DNA from: an uncultured Eubacterium sp. | GTDB taxonomy: Bacteria > Bacillota > Clostridia > Oscillospirales > Acutalibacteraceae | Reading direction: 5' to 3' | DNA length: 64,000 nucleotides | Assembly (NCBI GenBank): GCA_910584985.1 | Contig: CAJUDJ010000007.1 | Location: 1-64,000, forward strand | In this document: one piece after another, positions 41,797 through 49,600 of the stretch | Layout: every line of letters starts with the position of its first letter | Position numbering within the stretch: position 1 is the first letter of the stretch | The notes under the pieces: generated by a model | Seen by the model: the letters and a program-made list of their open reading frames with translations, nothing else | Database searches by the model: none | What the model was told of the DNA's origin: nothing | Program-made: the position numbers and the translations under genes

Positions 41797-42330
41797 ATGA
41801 ATATATGGCACAATATATCCCCAAAAAGAATAAGGAAAGACAGATTTTATGCCGTTATTGAAATTTCAAAAGGCGGCAAGAACAAATATGAACTGGATAA
41901 GGAAACAGGCATGCTGAAGCTTGACCGTGTGCTTTTCACATCCACCCACTACCCTGCCAATTACGGATTTATTCCAAGAACCTATGCCAGCGACAAGGAC
42001 CCGCTTGATGTGCTTGTGCTATGCAGCGAACAGATTCAGCCGATGACAATTGTTGAATGTGTTCCGATAGGTGTTCTGATTATGGAGGACAGCGGCGCAA
42101 AGGATGAAAAAATCATTGCTGTTCCCGTGAATGACCCGAACTATAACTGCTATGAAAATATTGACCAGCTTCCCAGCCACCGCTTTGATGAAATCAAGCA
42201 TTTCTTCGAGGTTTATAAAACACTTGAAAATGACAAAAGCACTTCTGTAACCGAGGTGCAGAACAGAGAGGCAGCCGAAATAATCATTGAAAGCTGCATT
42301 GAAGAATACATAAAGAAATTTCAGATGTAA
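41797..42330 (+). CDS. ppa: Inorganic pyrophosphatase (family I)
   Basis: Hydrolyses pyrophosphate, pulling biosynthetic reactions forward. The 177-residue protein has the family I signature DPLDVLVL with metal-binding acidic residues, preceded by HYPANYGFIPRTYASDKD. Conserved EISKGGKNKYELDKETG binds substrate. A GAGAGGAA site precedes the ATG. It is a single-gene unit ending at a perfect hairpin terminator shared with the convergent ABC permease gene. Confidence 0.95.
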   Translation: MNIWHNISPKRIRKDRFYAVIEISKGGKNKYELDKETGMLKLDRVLFTSTHYPANYGFIPRTYASDKDPLDVLVLCSEQIQPMTIVECVPIGVLIMEDSGAKDEKIIAVPVNDPNYNCYENIDQLPSHRFDEIKHFFEVYKTLENDKSTSVTEVQNREAAEIIIESCIEEYIKKFQM

Positions 42331-42335
42331 ACGCA

Positions 42336-42364
42336 AAAAGCTCCCCGAATATTCGGGGAGCTTT
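42336..42364. terminator. Bidirectional terminator after ppa
   Basis: AAAGCTCCCCGAAT pairs with ATTCGGGGAGCTTT; A residues precede it and TTT follows it. It lies between the convergent ppa and ABC permease genes. Confidence 0.8.
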
Positions 42365-42387
42365 GTTTATCCAAACCTGCATATTAC

Positions 42388-43635
42388 CTATGATTTTTTC
42401 AGCATTTTAAAAATTGTGCTTATTTTAGGGGTTGTTCCGTAAAGCAGAACGCCTGTGCGGTATATTTTTGCAGAAAGAATTCCCGTACCTATCACTGTAA
42501 CAATAAGAATCGCAATGGAAATGATGATTTCATAAACAGGCACGGTGCTCATGGCAATTCTGGTAAACATAGCTATCGGCGATGTAAACGGAATATAAGA
42601 GCACACTTTCATCAGGGTATTATCCACATTGCCGCTTGTAAGGGAAAATACAACCACAAAAAAGGCTATAATGAAAAGCATTGTAATCGGCATTACAGAT
42701 GTGTTTATATCTTCAAGCTTTGAAGCCGTAGAACCGACTGCACCGTAAAGAAAAGCATAAATCAGAAATCCCAGAAGGAAGAAAACAAGCATATAGATAA
42801 GAATGGAGAAAGGAATATTGAAACTGGAAGCAATCATTCCCTTATCATCCCACTGCTGCTTGTTAATGTTATAGCACACAAAAGCAGTGCCGAAAATTGC
42901 CGTTATCTGAATTAAACCGGCAACACAGGAGGATATAACCTTGCCGAACATCATACTTGTGGGCTTTGCGCTGGTAATCAGCATTTCCATCGCCCGTGAG
43001 CTTTTTTCCGTTGCCACATTTGTTGCAACCATCTGACCGTAGAGCAATATCACCATATACAGTGCAAAAACCATAATATAAGTGTAAATAAAATTCTGCA
43101 TCTGGTCTTCACCTGTTACAATCTGATTATGCTGAATCTCTGCACCCATTATCTGCTGTGCCTGTTCAGGAGAAACGCCGTTTTCCAGCATAGCAGTCAT
43201 TCTGTAAACGGATTTCAGAATTTCATCGACAGCGGCTGTATTTGCATCATACATGGAAAGATTATTTACAAAATAAGTGTAATCCGTTAAGGAATGAATG
43301 GCAAATGCACAATCGGCTTCCTCATTTTTAATTTTGTTTTGTATTTCCTCTGCCGATTCATCGGTGAAAACCACCTCATAATCGGGAAAAGCGGAAGAAA
43401 ATGCTGAATTCAGCTGACTACCGCCGATTTCGGAAAGAGCAGAATCCGCAGTTATCAGCATAATTCGGCTTTTCGTATCGTTATCAGGCGAATTGTTTTT
43501 GAAGCTTTCTGCAATTCTGGGAAAAAACAATACGCCGATTATAACTGCCATCATAAATATGGTTACACCAAGATAAACTTTATTGGCAAGATAATTTTTC
43601 AGTTCAAATTTAAATATTTTTAAAAACTGCTTCAT
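42388..43635 (-). CDS. ABC exporter permease (NatB/YhaP-like)
   Basis: A 415-residue ABC-2 type permease. It has one N-terminal helix (about 18-40), a large extracytoplasmic domain (about 45-180) and five or six C-terminal helices, the arrangement of NatB-like proteins. MVATNVATEKSSRAMEMLITSAKPTSMMFGK is the ABC-2 family signature. It overlaps the ATPase gene by four bases. Substrate could be sodium, a peptide or a drug; the sequence does not decide. Confidence 0.9.
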   Translation of the reverse strand: MKQFLKIFKFELKNYLANKVYLGVTIFMMAVIIGVLFFPRIAESFKNNSPDNDTKSRIMLITADSALSEIGGSQLNSAFSSAFPDYEVVFTDESAEEIQNKIKNEEADCAFAIHSLTDYTYFVNNLSMYDANTAAVDEILKSVYRMTAMLENGVSPEQAQQIMGAEIQHNQIVTGEDQMQNFIYTYIMVFALYMVILLYGQMVATNVATEKSSRAMEMLITSAKPTSMMFGKVISSCVAGLIQITAIFGTAFVCYNINKQQWDDKGMIASSFNIPFSILIYMLVFFLLGFLIYAFLYGAVGSTASKLEDINTSVMPITMLFIIAFFVVVFSLTSGNVDNTLMKVCSYIPFTSPIAMFTRIAMSTVPVYEIIISIAILIVTVIGTGILSAKIYRTGVLLYGTTPKISTIFKMLKKS

Positions 43636-44537
43636 TTGCTTTCCTCCTCGTCCTGCCCGCCGGCATATTCAACAAATATATCATTTAAAGACGGTTCAAA
43701 CACCTTTATTTCATCTGTGTCATAACAATCTGCAAGCTGCTTCATAACACTTTTCTTATCCTCGGGAGAAGCAAGGTGAATCAGTACTGCATCCTTTTCG
43801 AAATCACTGCACATTGTTTTGAAGTCCGCTTTAATGGCACTTTTTTGTGCAGAACGCACAACAATTTTATTTCTCGGATAATTTCGCTTTATCTCGTTCA
43901 GATTTCCCGATAATACAATTTTTCCGTTATTCAGTATTGCAATATCCGTGCAGAATTCCTCAATGTAATTCATTTGATGGCTTGAGAAAAACACAGCCTT
44001 TCCCTTGTCAATTTCTTCTTTAACAACATCTTTAAGAAGCATGGCATTCACAGGATCCAGGCCTGAAAACGGCTCATCCAGAATTATAATCTGCGGATTA
44101 TGTGCAAGTGCCGTTATAAGCTGAATTTTCTGCTGATTTCCCTTTGAAAGCGTATCCAGACGCTTGTTTCTGTATTCCTGCATCTGAAGCCTTTGCAGCC
44201 AGTAATCAACTGACCGAACCGCATCTGTTTTCTTCATTCCTTTAAGTTCGGCAAAATAAACAAGCTGATCTATTATTTTCTTTTTGGGATAAAGCCCTCT
44301 TTCCTCGGGAAGATAACCGAATTTAACTTTATTGTAATCAATAGGCTTTCCGTCAACAAGAATTTCACCGCTGTTTGCGGGAAATACATTCATCAGAATC
44401 CGGATTGAAGTGGTTTTTCCGGCACCGTTTCTTCCAAGCAGGCCAAAGGCCTTGCCGCCCTCTGCCTTTACCGAAACATTTTTCAGCACCTGTTTTTCCC
44501 CGAATCTTTTTTCAATGTTTTTCATTTCCAGAACCAT
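43632..44537 (-). CDS. ABC exporter ATP-binding protein (NatA/YhaQ-like)
   Basis: A 301-residue ATPase with Walker A GLLGRNGAGKTTS, signature LSKGNQQKIQ, Walker B IIILDEPFSGLDP and the switch histidine in FFSSHQM. The C-terminal 90 residues resemble the extra domain of NatA/YhaQ-type ATPases. The gene has a strong GGAGG site and is preceded by a 163-base structured leader that ends in a terminator, so expression is probably controlled by transcription attenuation. Confidence 0.93.
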   Translation of the reverse strand: MVLEMKNIEKRFGEKQVLKNVSVKAEGGKAFGLLGRNGAGKTTSIRILMNVFPANSGEILVDGKPIDYNKVKFGYLPEERGLYPKKKIIDQLVYFAELKGMKKTDAVRSVDYWLQRLQMQEYRNKRLDTLSKGNQQKIQLITALAHNPQIIILDEPFSGLDPVNAMLLKDVVKEEIDKGKAVFFSSHQMNYIEEFCTDIAILNNGKIVLSGNLNEIKRNYPRNKIVVRSAQKSAIKADFKTMCSDFEKDAVLIHLASPEDKKSVMKQLADCYDTDEIKVFEPSLNDIFVEYAGGQDEEESK

Positions 44538-44553
44538 AAAATTCCCTCCAAAT

Positions 44554-44581
44554 AAAAAAGTACGCAGCCTAAGCTACGCAC
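44554..44581 (-). terminator. Intrinsic terminator of the ABC leader
   Basis: Nine-bp stem GTGCGTAGC/GCTGCGTAC (two wobble pairs), loop TTAG, then TTTTTT. It sits between the leader and the ribosome-binding site of the ATPase gene. Confidence 0.75.
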
Positions 44582-44663
44582 CGAAAAACGCAGCCTGACT
44601 TCTGTTGCCACACAGTTCACTCCAAAGCAGGAAATGACAAGCCAAAGCATACGCTTTTACCAT
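44574..44663 (-). CDS. Possible 29-residue leader peptide
   Basis: ATG at 44663 opens a 29-codon frame that starts in the P3 loop region, reads through P2, P1 and the antiterminator arm, and stops (TAG) inside the shared 5' arm of the terminator. The peptide begins MVKAYALACHFLLW and ends RSQAAFFGA. A weak GCAGG site lies upstream. Ribosome position on this frame would decide which hairpin forms, as in antibiotic-sensing attenuators. A second frame from the ATG at 44650 runs past the ATPase start. Whether either is translated is unknown. Confidence 0.4.
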   Translation of the reverse strand: MVKAYALACHFLLWSELCGNRSQAAFFGA

Positions 44664-44705
44664 AGTATGCCTGCTTTGAGTGTTATTAAACTGTGTGGCA
44701 TATTT

Positions 44706-44733
44706 ATTGTAACACAATTCACCAAAAAGTCAA
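44706..44733 (-). promoter_or_regulatory. Promoter of the ABC exporter leader
   Basis: Minus-strand TTGACT (44728-44733), 16-base spacer, TACAAT (44706-44711). The expected start point falls at the first base of leader helix P1. Confidence 0.65.
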
Positions 44734-44750
44734 ATGATAACCACATTTAG

Positions 44751-44862
44751 CCTTCTCCTCAAGGGGAAGGATGATAAAGTTATATAATCGCATTAACAGC
44801 TTTTGCTGTTTCGGACAACTACCCGTCTGTCGGCTTCGCTGATATCTCTCCTCAGGAAAGTA
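44751..44862. repeat. Degraded palindromic intergenic repeat
   Basis: CCTTCTCC-tcaa-GGGGAAGG (44751-44770), AACAGC/GCTGTT (44795-44810) and a segment reading ACCCGTCTGTCGGCTTCGCTGATAT resemble the repeat at 23887-23974 in content and order, but with many changes. No gene is seen from 44734 to 44910. Confidence 0.45.
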
Positions 44863-44910
44863 CCTTAAGAAGACTTTCTTATATTCACCGTGATTTTAGC
44901 TCAAAAGAAT

Positions 44911-44940
44911 AAAAAACAGAGAGGATAAACCTCTCTGTAA
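44911..44940 (-). terminator. Terminator of the oxidoreductase operon
   Basis: ACAGAGAGG (44916-44924) pairs with CCTCTCTGT (44930-44938) and is followed on the minus strand by a run of T. Confidence 0.8.
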
Positions 44941-44946
44941 AATTAT

Positions 44947-45888
44947 TTATGCACCACGCACCTCTTCGCAGCGGTTCAGAAGCTCAGACCAGCGGCGGTC
45001 TACCTCTTTCTGGAACGCTTCAATCATCCATTCATTACCCGATTTGAACATATGCTTGAAACGGCCCTGCTTCACAAGCCATTCTTCAATCGGAACATAA
45101 TTTCTCGGTTCATAATTCAGTATCCATCTGCCGTCAACAACCTCAAACAAAGGCCAGTAGCGTGTTTCAACTGCAAGCTTACATATTTCCATTATATCCC
45201 ATGTGTTATACCTCCAGCCGCGGGGACAGGGAGCCATAATATTCAGAAAAGCAGCGCCTTTTGTATATATCGCCTTTTCAGACTTCACATGAAGATCACG
45301 GAAATTGTGAATAAAGGTGGTTTGTGCAACATAAGGCACCTTGTGCTCTGCAATAATTGCAGACAAATCCTTTCTGTACTGCGGTTTGCCGTCTGACTCA
45401 AAGCCAACAGGCGTAGTGGTTGTATCTGCAAACATCGGCGTTGCCGAGGAACGCTGAATGCCCGTGTTCATATAAGCACCGTTGTCATAGCACACATAAA
45501 CCATATCATGGCCACGCTCCATTGCACCTGAAAGCGACTGAAAGCCTATATCATATGTACCGCCATCACCACCGAAGGTGATAAATTTATAGGTATCATT
45601 CAGCTTCCCCTTGCGCTTCAAAACATTGTAAGCACCCTCAACACCGCTCATGGTTGCGCCTGCATTTTCAAATGCGTTATGAATATAACTGTCCTTATAC
45701 GCAGTGAAAGGATACATAAACGATGAAACCTCAAGGCAACCTGTTGCATTGCCCACAACAGCCTTATCACCCGGTTTTAATGCTTTAAGCACATTTCTTA
45801 CGGCAATCGTTCCGCCGCAGCCTGCACACATTCTGTGACCGCCGGCAAGACGCTCTTCCCTGCCGATAAATTCTTTGAAATTATACAT
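44947..45888 (-). CDS. 2-oxoacid:ferredoxin oxidoreductase, beta subunit
   Basis: Thiamine-diphosphate subunit of a four-subunit pyruvate or branched-chain 2-oxoacid:ferredoxin oxidoreductase. The 313-residue protein has the TPP motif GDGGTYDIGFQSLSGAMERG, and CAGCGG near the N-terminus is part of the Fe-S ligand set. NGAYMNTGIQRSSATP is typical of PorB/VorB proteins. It is the last of four genes behind a T-box. Pyruvate was my first assumption, but the T-box points to a branched-chain substrate. Confidence 0.9.
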   Translation of the reverse strand: MYNFKEFIGREERLAGGHRMCAGCGGTIAVRNVLKALKPGDKAVVGNATGCLEVSSFMYPFTAYKDSYIHNAFENAGATMSGVEGAYNVLKRKGKLNDTYKFITFGGDGGTYDIGFQSLSGAMERGHDMVYVCYDNGAYMNTGIQRSSATPMFADTTTTPVGFESDGKPQYRKDLSAIIAEHKVPYVAQTTFIHNFRDLHVKSEKAIYTKGAAFLNIMAPCPRGWRYNTWDIMEICKLAVETRYWPLFEVVDGRWILNYEPRNYVPIEEWLVKQGRFKHMFKSGNEWMIEAFQKEVDRRWSELLNRCEEVRGA

Positions 45889-45902
45889 TGAAAAGCACCT
45901 CC

Positions 45903-47084
45903 TTATTCCCTTACGCCCATATAGCGATACGGATTTTGAACCTTGCCCTCTTCAGCAATTTTTTCAAGTTCTCCGTAAACATTTATCATATCTTCCACTC
46001 TTACATCTCTGCCGCCAAGGCCGTAAACATAATTCACGGCAAGGCAGTCTGCTTTTGCTCTGTAAAGAGCGGCTGTAACCTCTGCGCCAAGCGGACCGCA
46101 GCAGTCATTATAGCTTTCCGTTCTGTCCATCAAAGCTACTGCCTTAACATGTTTAAGTGCATCGGCAATTTCACTGCCCGGGAACGGACGGAACAGGCGG
46201 ATTTTGATTAAACCGACCTTTTTGCCCTGCTCTCTTAATGCATCAACGGCATCCTTTGCCGTGCCTGCCGCAGAACCGATAATCACAACCGCTTCTTCGG
46301 CATCCTCCATTTTGTATTCTTCAAAAAGCCCGTACCTTCTGCCGCTGATTTTTTCATATTCCTCTGCAACATCCAGCACAATCTGCTTAGAATGTTTTAA
46401 TGCTTCTGCCTGCGCCCTTTTTGCTTCAAAATAATAATTTGTTACACTGTAAGGACCTACTGCCATTGGGCATTCAGGGTTCAGAAGATAATTTTCAGGC
46501 GTATACTCACCCACAAAATCCTTAACCGCTTTATCCTCAAGCAAGTTGATATTTTCAACAGCGTGAGAGGTAATAAAACCGTCCTGGCAAATCATAACGG
46601 GGAGCATAACCTCCTTATGTTCGCCGATTCTGTAAGCCATAACCAGATTATCATAAACCTCCTGATTGTTTTCGGCATAAATCTGAATCCAGCCCGAATC
46701 CCTTGCACCCATAGAATCACTGTGGTCGCAGTTGATATTGATAGGGCCGGATAATGCCCTGTTTACAAGTGTAAGCACGCACGGAAGCCTGTTTGATGCG
46801 GCAAGGTAAAGTTCCTCCCACATCAGTGCCATACCTGCGGAAGAGGTTGCCGTAACAGAACGTGCACCGGCAGCCTCTGCACCGATAACGGCAGACATAG
46901 CCGAATGCTCCGATTCAACGGGAATAAATTCGGAATCCACCTGTCCGTTTGCAACCAATTTGGAAAAATACTGCGGAATTTCGGTGGAAGGCGTAATCGG
47001 AAACGCTGCCATAACATCCGGATTAATCTGGCGTAGCGCTTCGGCAACCGCTTCATTACCGCTTAAACGATCTCTTCTTGACAT
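45903..47084 (-). CDS. 2-oxoacid:ferredoxin oxidoreductase, alpha subunit
   Basis: The 393-residue alpha subunit binds the 2-oxoacid and the pyrimidine part of TPP. It shows GNEAVAEALRQINPDVMAAFPITPSTEI at the N-terminus, VESEHSAMSAVIGAEAAGARSVTATSSAG, and a C-terminal transketolase-C-like domain with DRTESYNDCCGPLGAEV. It lies one base from the ferredoxin-like subunit gene. The substrate (pyruvate, 2-ketoisovalerate or related) is not decided by these motifs. Confidence 0.9.
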   Translation of the reverse strand: MSRRDRLSGNEAVAEALRQINPDVMAAFPITPSTEIPQYFSKLVANGQVDSEFIPVESEHSAMSAVIGAEAAGARSVTATSSAGMALMWEELYLAASNRLPCVLTLVNRALSGPININCDHSDSMGARDSGWIQIYAENNQEVYDNLVMAYRIGEHKEVMLPVMICQDGFITSHAVENINLLEDKAVKDFVGEYTPENYLLNPECPMAVGPYSVTNYYFEAKRAQAEALKHSKQIVLDVAEEYEKISGRRYGLFEEYKMEDAEEAVVIIGSAAGTAKDAVDALREQGKKVGLIKIRLFRPFPGSEIADALKHVKAVALMDRTESYNDCCGPLGAEVTAALYRAKADCLAVNYVYGLGGRDVRVEDMINVYGELEKIAEEGKVQNPYRYMGVRE

Positions 47085-47085
47085 A

Positions 47086-47388
47086 TCATTTTACCCCCTT
47101 CATCGTGATAGCGCCTGGGTGGCATGCCTTAACGCAAATGCCGCAGCCTTTGCAATGGTCATAATCAAAAGCACCGCGTTTACCGTTTACAACAGGAATC
47201 ACACTGTCCGGACAAACAGGAACGCACATCAGGCAGTGCACACACAAATCCTCGTGAAGTTCTGGCTTAACTGAGGTCCATTCCCCTGTGTTGAATGCCT
47301 TAGAGGTCATCTCACCGTAAATCTGCATTCCCTCTGTTAAATCCTGCCATTTGCATGTTAAATTCAGTTTATTTACATCTGATTTCAT
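47086..47388 (-). CDS. 2-oxoacid:ferredoxin oxidoreductase, delta (ferredoxin) subunit
   Basis: A 100-residue subunit with two [4Fe-4S] motifs: CVHCLMCVPVCP and CKGCGICVKACH. It passes electrons from the TPP site to external ferredoxin. About 45 residues precede the first cluster, usual for PorD/VorD. Gene order gamma-delta-alpha-beta is the common four-subunit layout. Confidence 0.93.
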   Translation of the reverse strand: MKSDVNKLNLTCKWQDLTEGMQIYGEMTSKAFNTGEWTSVKPELHEDLCVHCLMCVPVCPDSVIPVVNGKRGAFDYDHCKGCGICVKACHPGAITMKGVK

Positions 47389-47399
47389 ATTCTTACCTC

Positions 47400-47972
47400 C
47401 TATTTAACCGCATCGTAAGCCATTTTAAGCGCATTCATATTGCCCTCAATAACCTCAGGCTTGGAAGAAAATTTATGCTTGAAGGAAGCCTCCATTTCAG
47501 CAAGGAAGTTGTCCCACTGCATAACACCCGAAACCCTAACAATGCCTGCAAGCATCGGTGTGTTCGGAAAGTATTTTCCAAGGCAGGCAACCGAAACCTT
47601 GCGTGCATCAATCGTAAACACTTTACCCTTGTAGCCGTTCAGATGCTTTTCAATATCTTCCTTTGATTTTGCGGTGTTTATCAGAATTGCACCGTCAGGA
47701 TTAAGCCCCTCGGTAACATTTATGGTATCCAGCAGGCTTTCATCTACCACTACAACAAAATCAGGGTCATAAATATTGGAATGCACCCGGATTTCATTCG
47801 GGCTGATTCGGTTATACGCCGTTATCGGCGCACCCATACGCTCAGGACCGTATTCGGGAAAGCCCTGCACATAGCTTCCTGTTTTAAAAGCGACATCGGC
47901 AAGAAGAAGCGCAGCGGTTTTTGCACCCTGACCGCCTCTGCCGTGCCAGCGGATTTCAACACAATTTTTCAT
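47400..47972 (-). CDS. 2-oxoacid:ferredoxin oxidoreductase, gamma subunit
   Basis: A 190-residue subunit involved in coenzyme A binding. EIRWHGRGGQGAKTAALLLADVAF at the N-terminus and GFPEYGPERMGAPITAYNRIS are family signatures. It is the first gene of the operon, 28 bases after the T-box terminator, with an AAGGGAGA ribosome-binding site. Confidence 0.93.
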   Translation of the reverse strand: MKNCVEIRWHGRGGQGAKTAALLLADVAFKTGSYVQGFPEYGPERMGAPITAYNRISPNEIRVHSNIYDPDFVVVVDESLLDTINVTEGLNPDGAILINTAKSKEDIEKHLNGYKGKVFTIDARKVSVACLGKYFPNTPMLAGIVRVSGVMQWDNFLAEMEASFKHKFSSKPEVIEGNMNALKMAYDAVK

Positions 47973-48007
47973 ATGTATTCTCCCTTTCAGTAAATATAAA
48001 ATAACAA

Positions 48008-48262
48008 AAAACGCCTCTCTGCCCTAAGGCAAAGAGGCGATATAATTATACCGTGGTACCACTCTTATTCGTCTGTAAAGACGCACTTACATGAACAAAC
48101 ATTCACTGCCGTTCTAACGGGGGCTGCCGTCTGCACCTACTGAATTTCGGCACAGCCACTCGGAGAGGATATTACAATTTTTCTTTTACAGGCTTTCACC
48201 GACCACCTGCTCTCTGCGAAAAAGATTTGAAACTGCTTTTTGTTCTCGTCAATATGTTTAAA
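48008..48262 (-). ncRNA. T-box leader of the 2-oxoacid oxidoreductase operon
   Basis: On the minus strand the leader has the stem I apical region CAGAGAGCAGG...GGTCGGTGAAAGCCTG, a CCGTTAGAACGG stem III, the T-box core AGAGTGGTACCACGG (48053-48067) and a terminator (CGCCTCT/AGAGGCG, 48012-48039) followed by TTTTTT. The core reads UGGU, which pairs with a tRNA of discriminator base A. The specifier loop follows the TTTTTC/GAAAAA helix and reads ATTGTAATATCC. ATT (Ile, 48176-48178) or GTA (Val, 48173-48175) followed by a purine would fit a discriminator-A tRNA; AAT (Asn) and TGT (Cys) would not. The standard GAA before the specifier is missing, so the assignment stays open. Confidence 0.85.
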
Positions 48263-48277
48263 TATGAATTTTAAAAA

Positions 48278-48306
48278 ATTATAATACAACTTTTTTTATT
48301 TGTCAA
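48278..48306 (-). promoter_or_regulatory. Promoter of the T-box operon
   Basis: Perfect minus-strand TTGACA (48301-48306), 17-base spacer, TATAAT (48278-48283). Confidence 0.85.
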
Positions 48307-48326
48307 CAATTTTTTTCGCAAAATTT

Positions 48327-49589
48327 TTATTCCGGAATCAGATTGATTTCATATTCAATAAATGCACCAAAAAAAATATATTCTTTGCTATCATATTTCA
48401 ATACGGTGTTATCTGATACTTCAGTCCATTCACCTCTGTCAAAGTAAATTTTTAAATTTCCGGATTCATCACCGAAAGGAACAAGCATTACATATTTTTT
48501 ATCTGTATGCAATTCTGCACGGATGTTTAATGTTTTATATTTGCAGGCATGGTTTAAATCATTATAAAATTCAAAAGTTTCCATGAACGCAGCATACTGA
48601 AGCGGATGATTTTCAATATACGCATCCCATTCAGAGTCATTCGTTATGTCTATGCTTTCAAATTCCTTTTCATAGGAATCACAAACCAAATCCATATCAT
48701 AATCCGCCAATAACGGTACTTTCAGTTCAATTCTTTTATCATCATAATGTTCAATGCTTTGCGGATCAATCATTGTATCACTTTCAACAATATAAAAACC
48801 GTCTGTCCATTCATATGGTTTGGTATTTTTAGAAAGCAGCCATGCCGCTGCAGTTGCCGCAACAACAAAAACAAGCAAAACAACAGCGGCGGTTTGTATC
48901 TTTTTTTCCGTTTTATAATAATTTCTGCCGTTTTGAAGACGATTGAATTTCATAATCTGAAACATTCCGGCAAGAGAAACGGACAAAGAAGAAATCAGGA
49001 ATAATCCGCTTAATATATAAACCGCTGCACTTTTGCATTGCCAATTATAAACCCAAAGCAAATCACCCAGTGCTTTTCCTTTGCCGATTAACATTTCATA
49101 AAAGCAAAAAACAGACGGAACATAACCCATCATAAATAAGGCGTGAAAAACAACCATAACCGCACAGGAGGATGCAAGAAAAGCACTTTTTATCCTGACG
49201 GCTGCAAACAGCTGACAAAAGACAAATGTCAGATAAATGGCGGAAAAGAACAAGCCAATCTCACCTGTTATAAAACCGTCATTTAATCCGAAAATAAAGA
49301 AATTCCAAAATAAATACAAAGCGCCAAGATTTATGAAGCCGAATGCGGCTACAACAAATTTTTTATATTTTGCCTTGTGTATAGCCTCAAGCTGTTCACC
49401 CACTAATTCAGCATCCTCAGTCCTGCCCATATGTGCATTTGCTTTTTCGGCTGCTGTTTCCGTATCATAGCCTGCGTTTACATAATAATCCACTCTGTCT
49501 TCAAAATGCGCTTTCAGTTCTTCATCAAGGAATTTTCTTTGTTTTCCGCTTTGAATTTTGCTTAAAACAATATTGATATAATCTTTCAT
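48327..49589 (-). CDS. Membrane protein with permease prefix domain 1
   Basis: A 420-residue protein. Residues about 1-70 (SGKQRKFLDEELKAHFEDRVDYYVNAGYDTETAAEKA) match the permease prefix domain found with PadR regulators. Six hydrophobic segments follow (about 75-265). The C-terminal 150 residues, after a last helix, are extracytoplasmic and acidic with no known catalytic motif. It starts 11 bases after the PadR gene, so the two form a regulator-target pair. Function is unknown; a role in envelope stress is a guess from similar pairs. Confidence 0.82.
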   Translation of the reverse strand: MKDYINIVLSKIQSGKQRKFLDEELKAHFEDRVDYYVNAGYDTETAAEKANAHMGRTEDAELVGEQLEAIHKAKYKKFVVAAFGFINLGALYLFWNFFIFGLNDGFITGEIGLFFSAIYLTFVFCQLFAAVRIKSAFLASSCAVMVVFHALFMMGYVPSVFCFYEMLIGKGKALGDLLWVYNWQCKSAAVYILSGLFLISSLSVSLAGMFQIMKFNRLQNGRNYYKTEKKIQTAAVVLLVFVVAATAAAWLLSKNTKPYEWTDGFYIVESDTMIDPQSIEHYDDKRIELKVPLLADYDMDLVCDSYEKEFESIDITNDSEWDAYIENHPLQYAAFMETFEFYNDLNHACKYKTLNIRAELHTDKKYVMLVPFGDESGNLKIYFDRGEWTEVSDNTVLKYDSKEYIFFGAFIEYEINLIPE

Positions 49590-49600
49590 TTTTTTACCCT

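Larger units (their letters stand above)
44538..44700 (-). ncRNA. Structured attenuator leader of the ABC exporter operon
   Basis: The predicted transcript starts at about 44700, the first base of helix P1: TGCCACACAGTT (44689-44700) pairs with AACTGTGTGGCA (44606-44617). P2 pairs CACTC-AAAGCAGG (44670-44682) with CCTGCTTT-G-GAGTG (44618-44631). P3 pairs GCATAC (44665-44670) with GTATGC (44647-44652), sharing one base with P2. Then GCTGCGT (44588-44594) can pair with GTGCGTAGC (44573-44581) as antiterminator, while GTGCGTAGC can instead pair with GCTGCGTAC (44560-44568), followed by TTTTTT, as terminator. The GGAGG site comes right after. I do not recognise a known riboswitch class. Confidence 0.72.

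Noticed and set aside
44650..44900. Possible insertion-sequence ends around the ABC leader
   Set aside because: The TGCCACACAGTT inverted repeat encloses RNA helices rather than a transposase, lies exactly downstream of a promoter, and no target duplication is seen.
44947..47972. Confident call as pyruvate:ferredoxin oxidoreductase
   Set aside because: Motifs do not separate pyruvate from branched-chain substrates, and the T-box argues for the latter; the general 2-oxoacid name is kept.
48008..48262. tRNA synthetase leader left behind by a deleted gene
   Set aside because: The T-box has an intact promoter, core and terminator and is only 28 bases from an intact oxidoreductase gene, so it is more likely functional for that operon.
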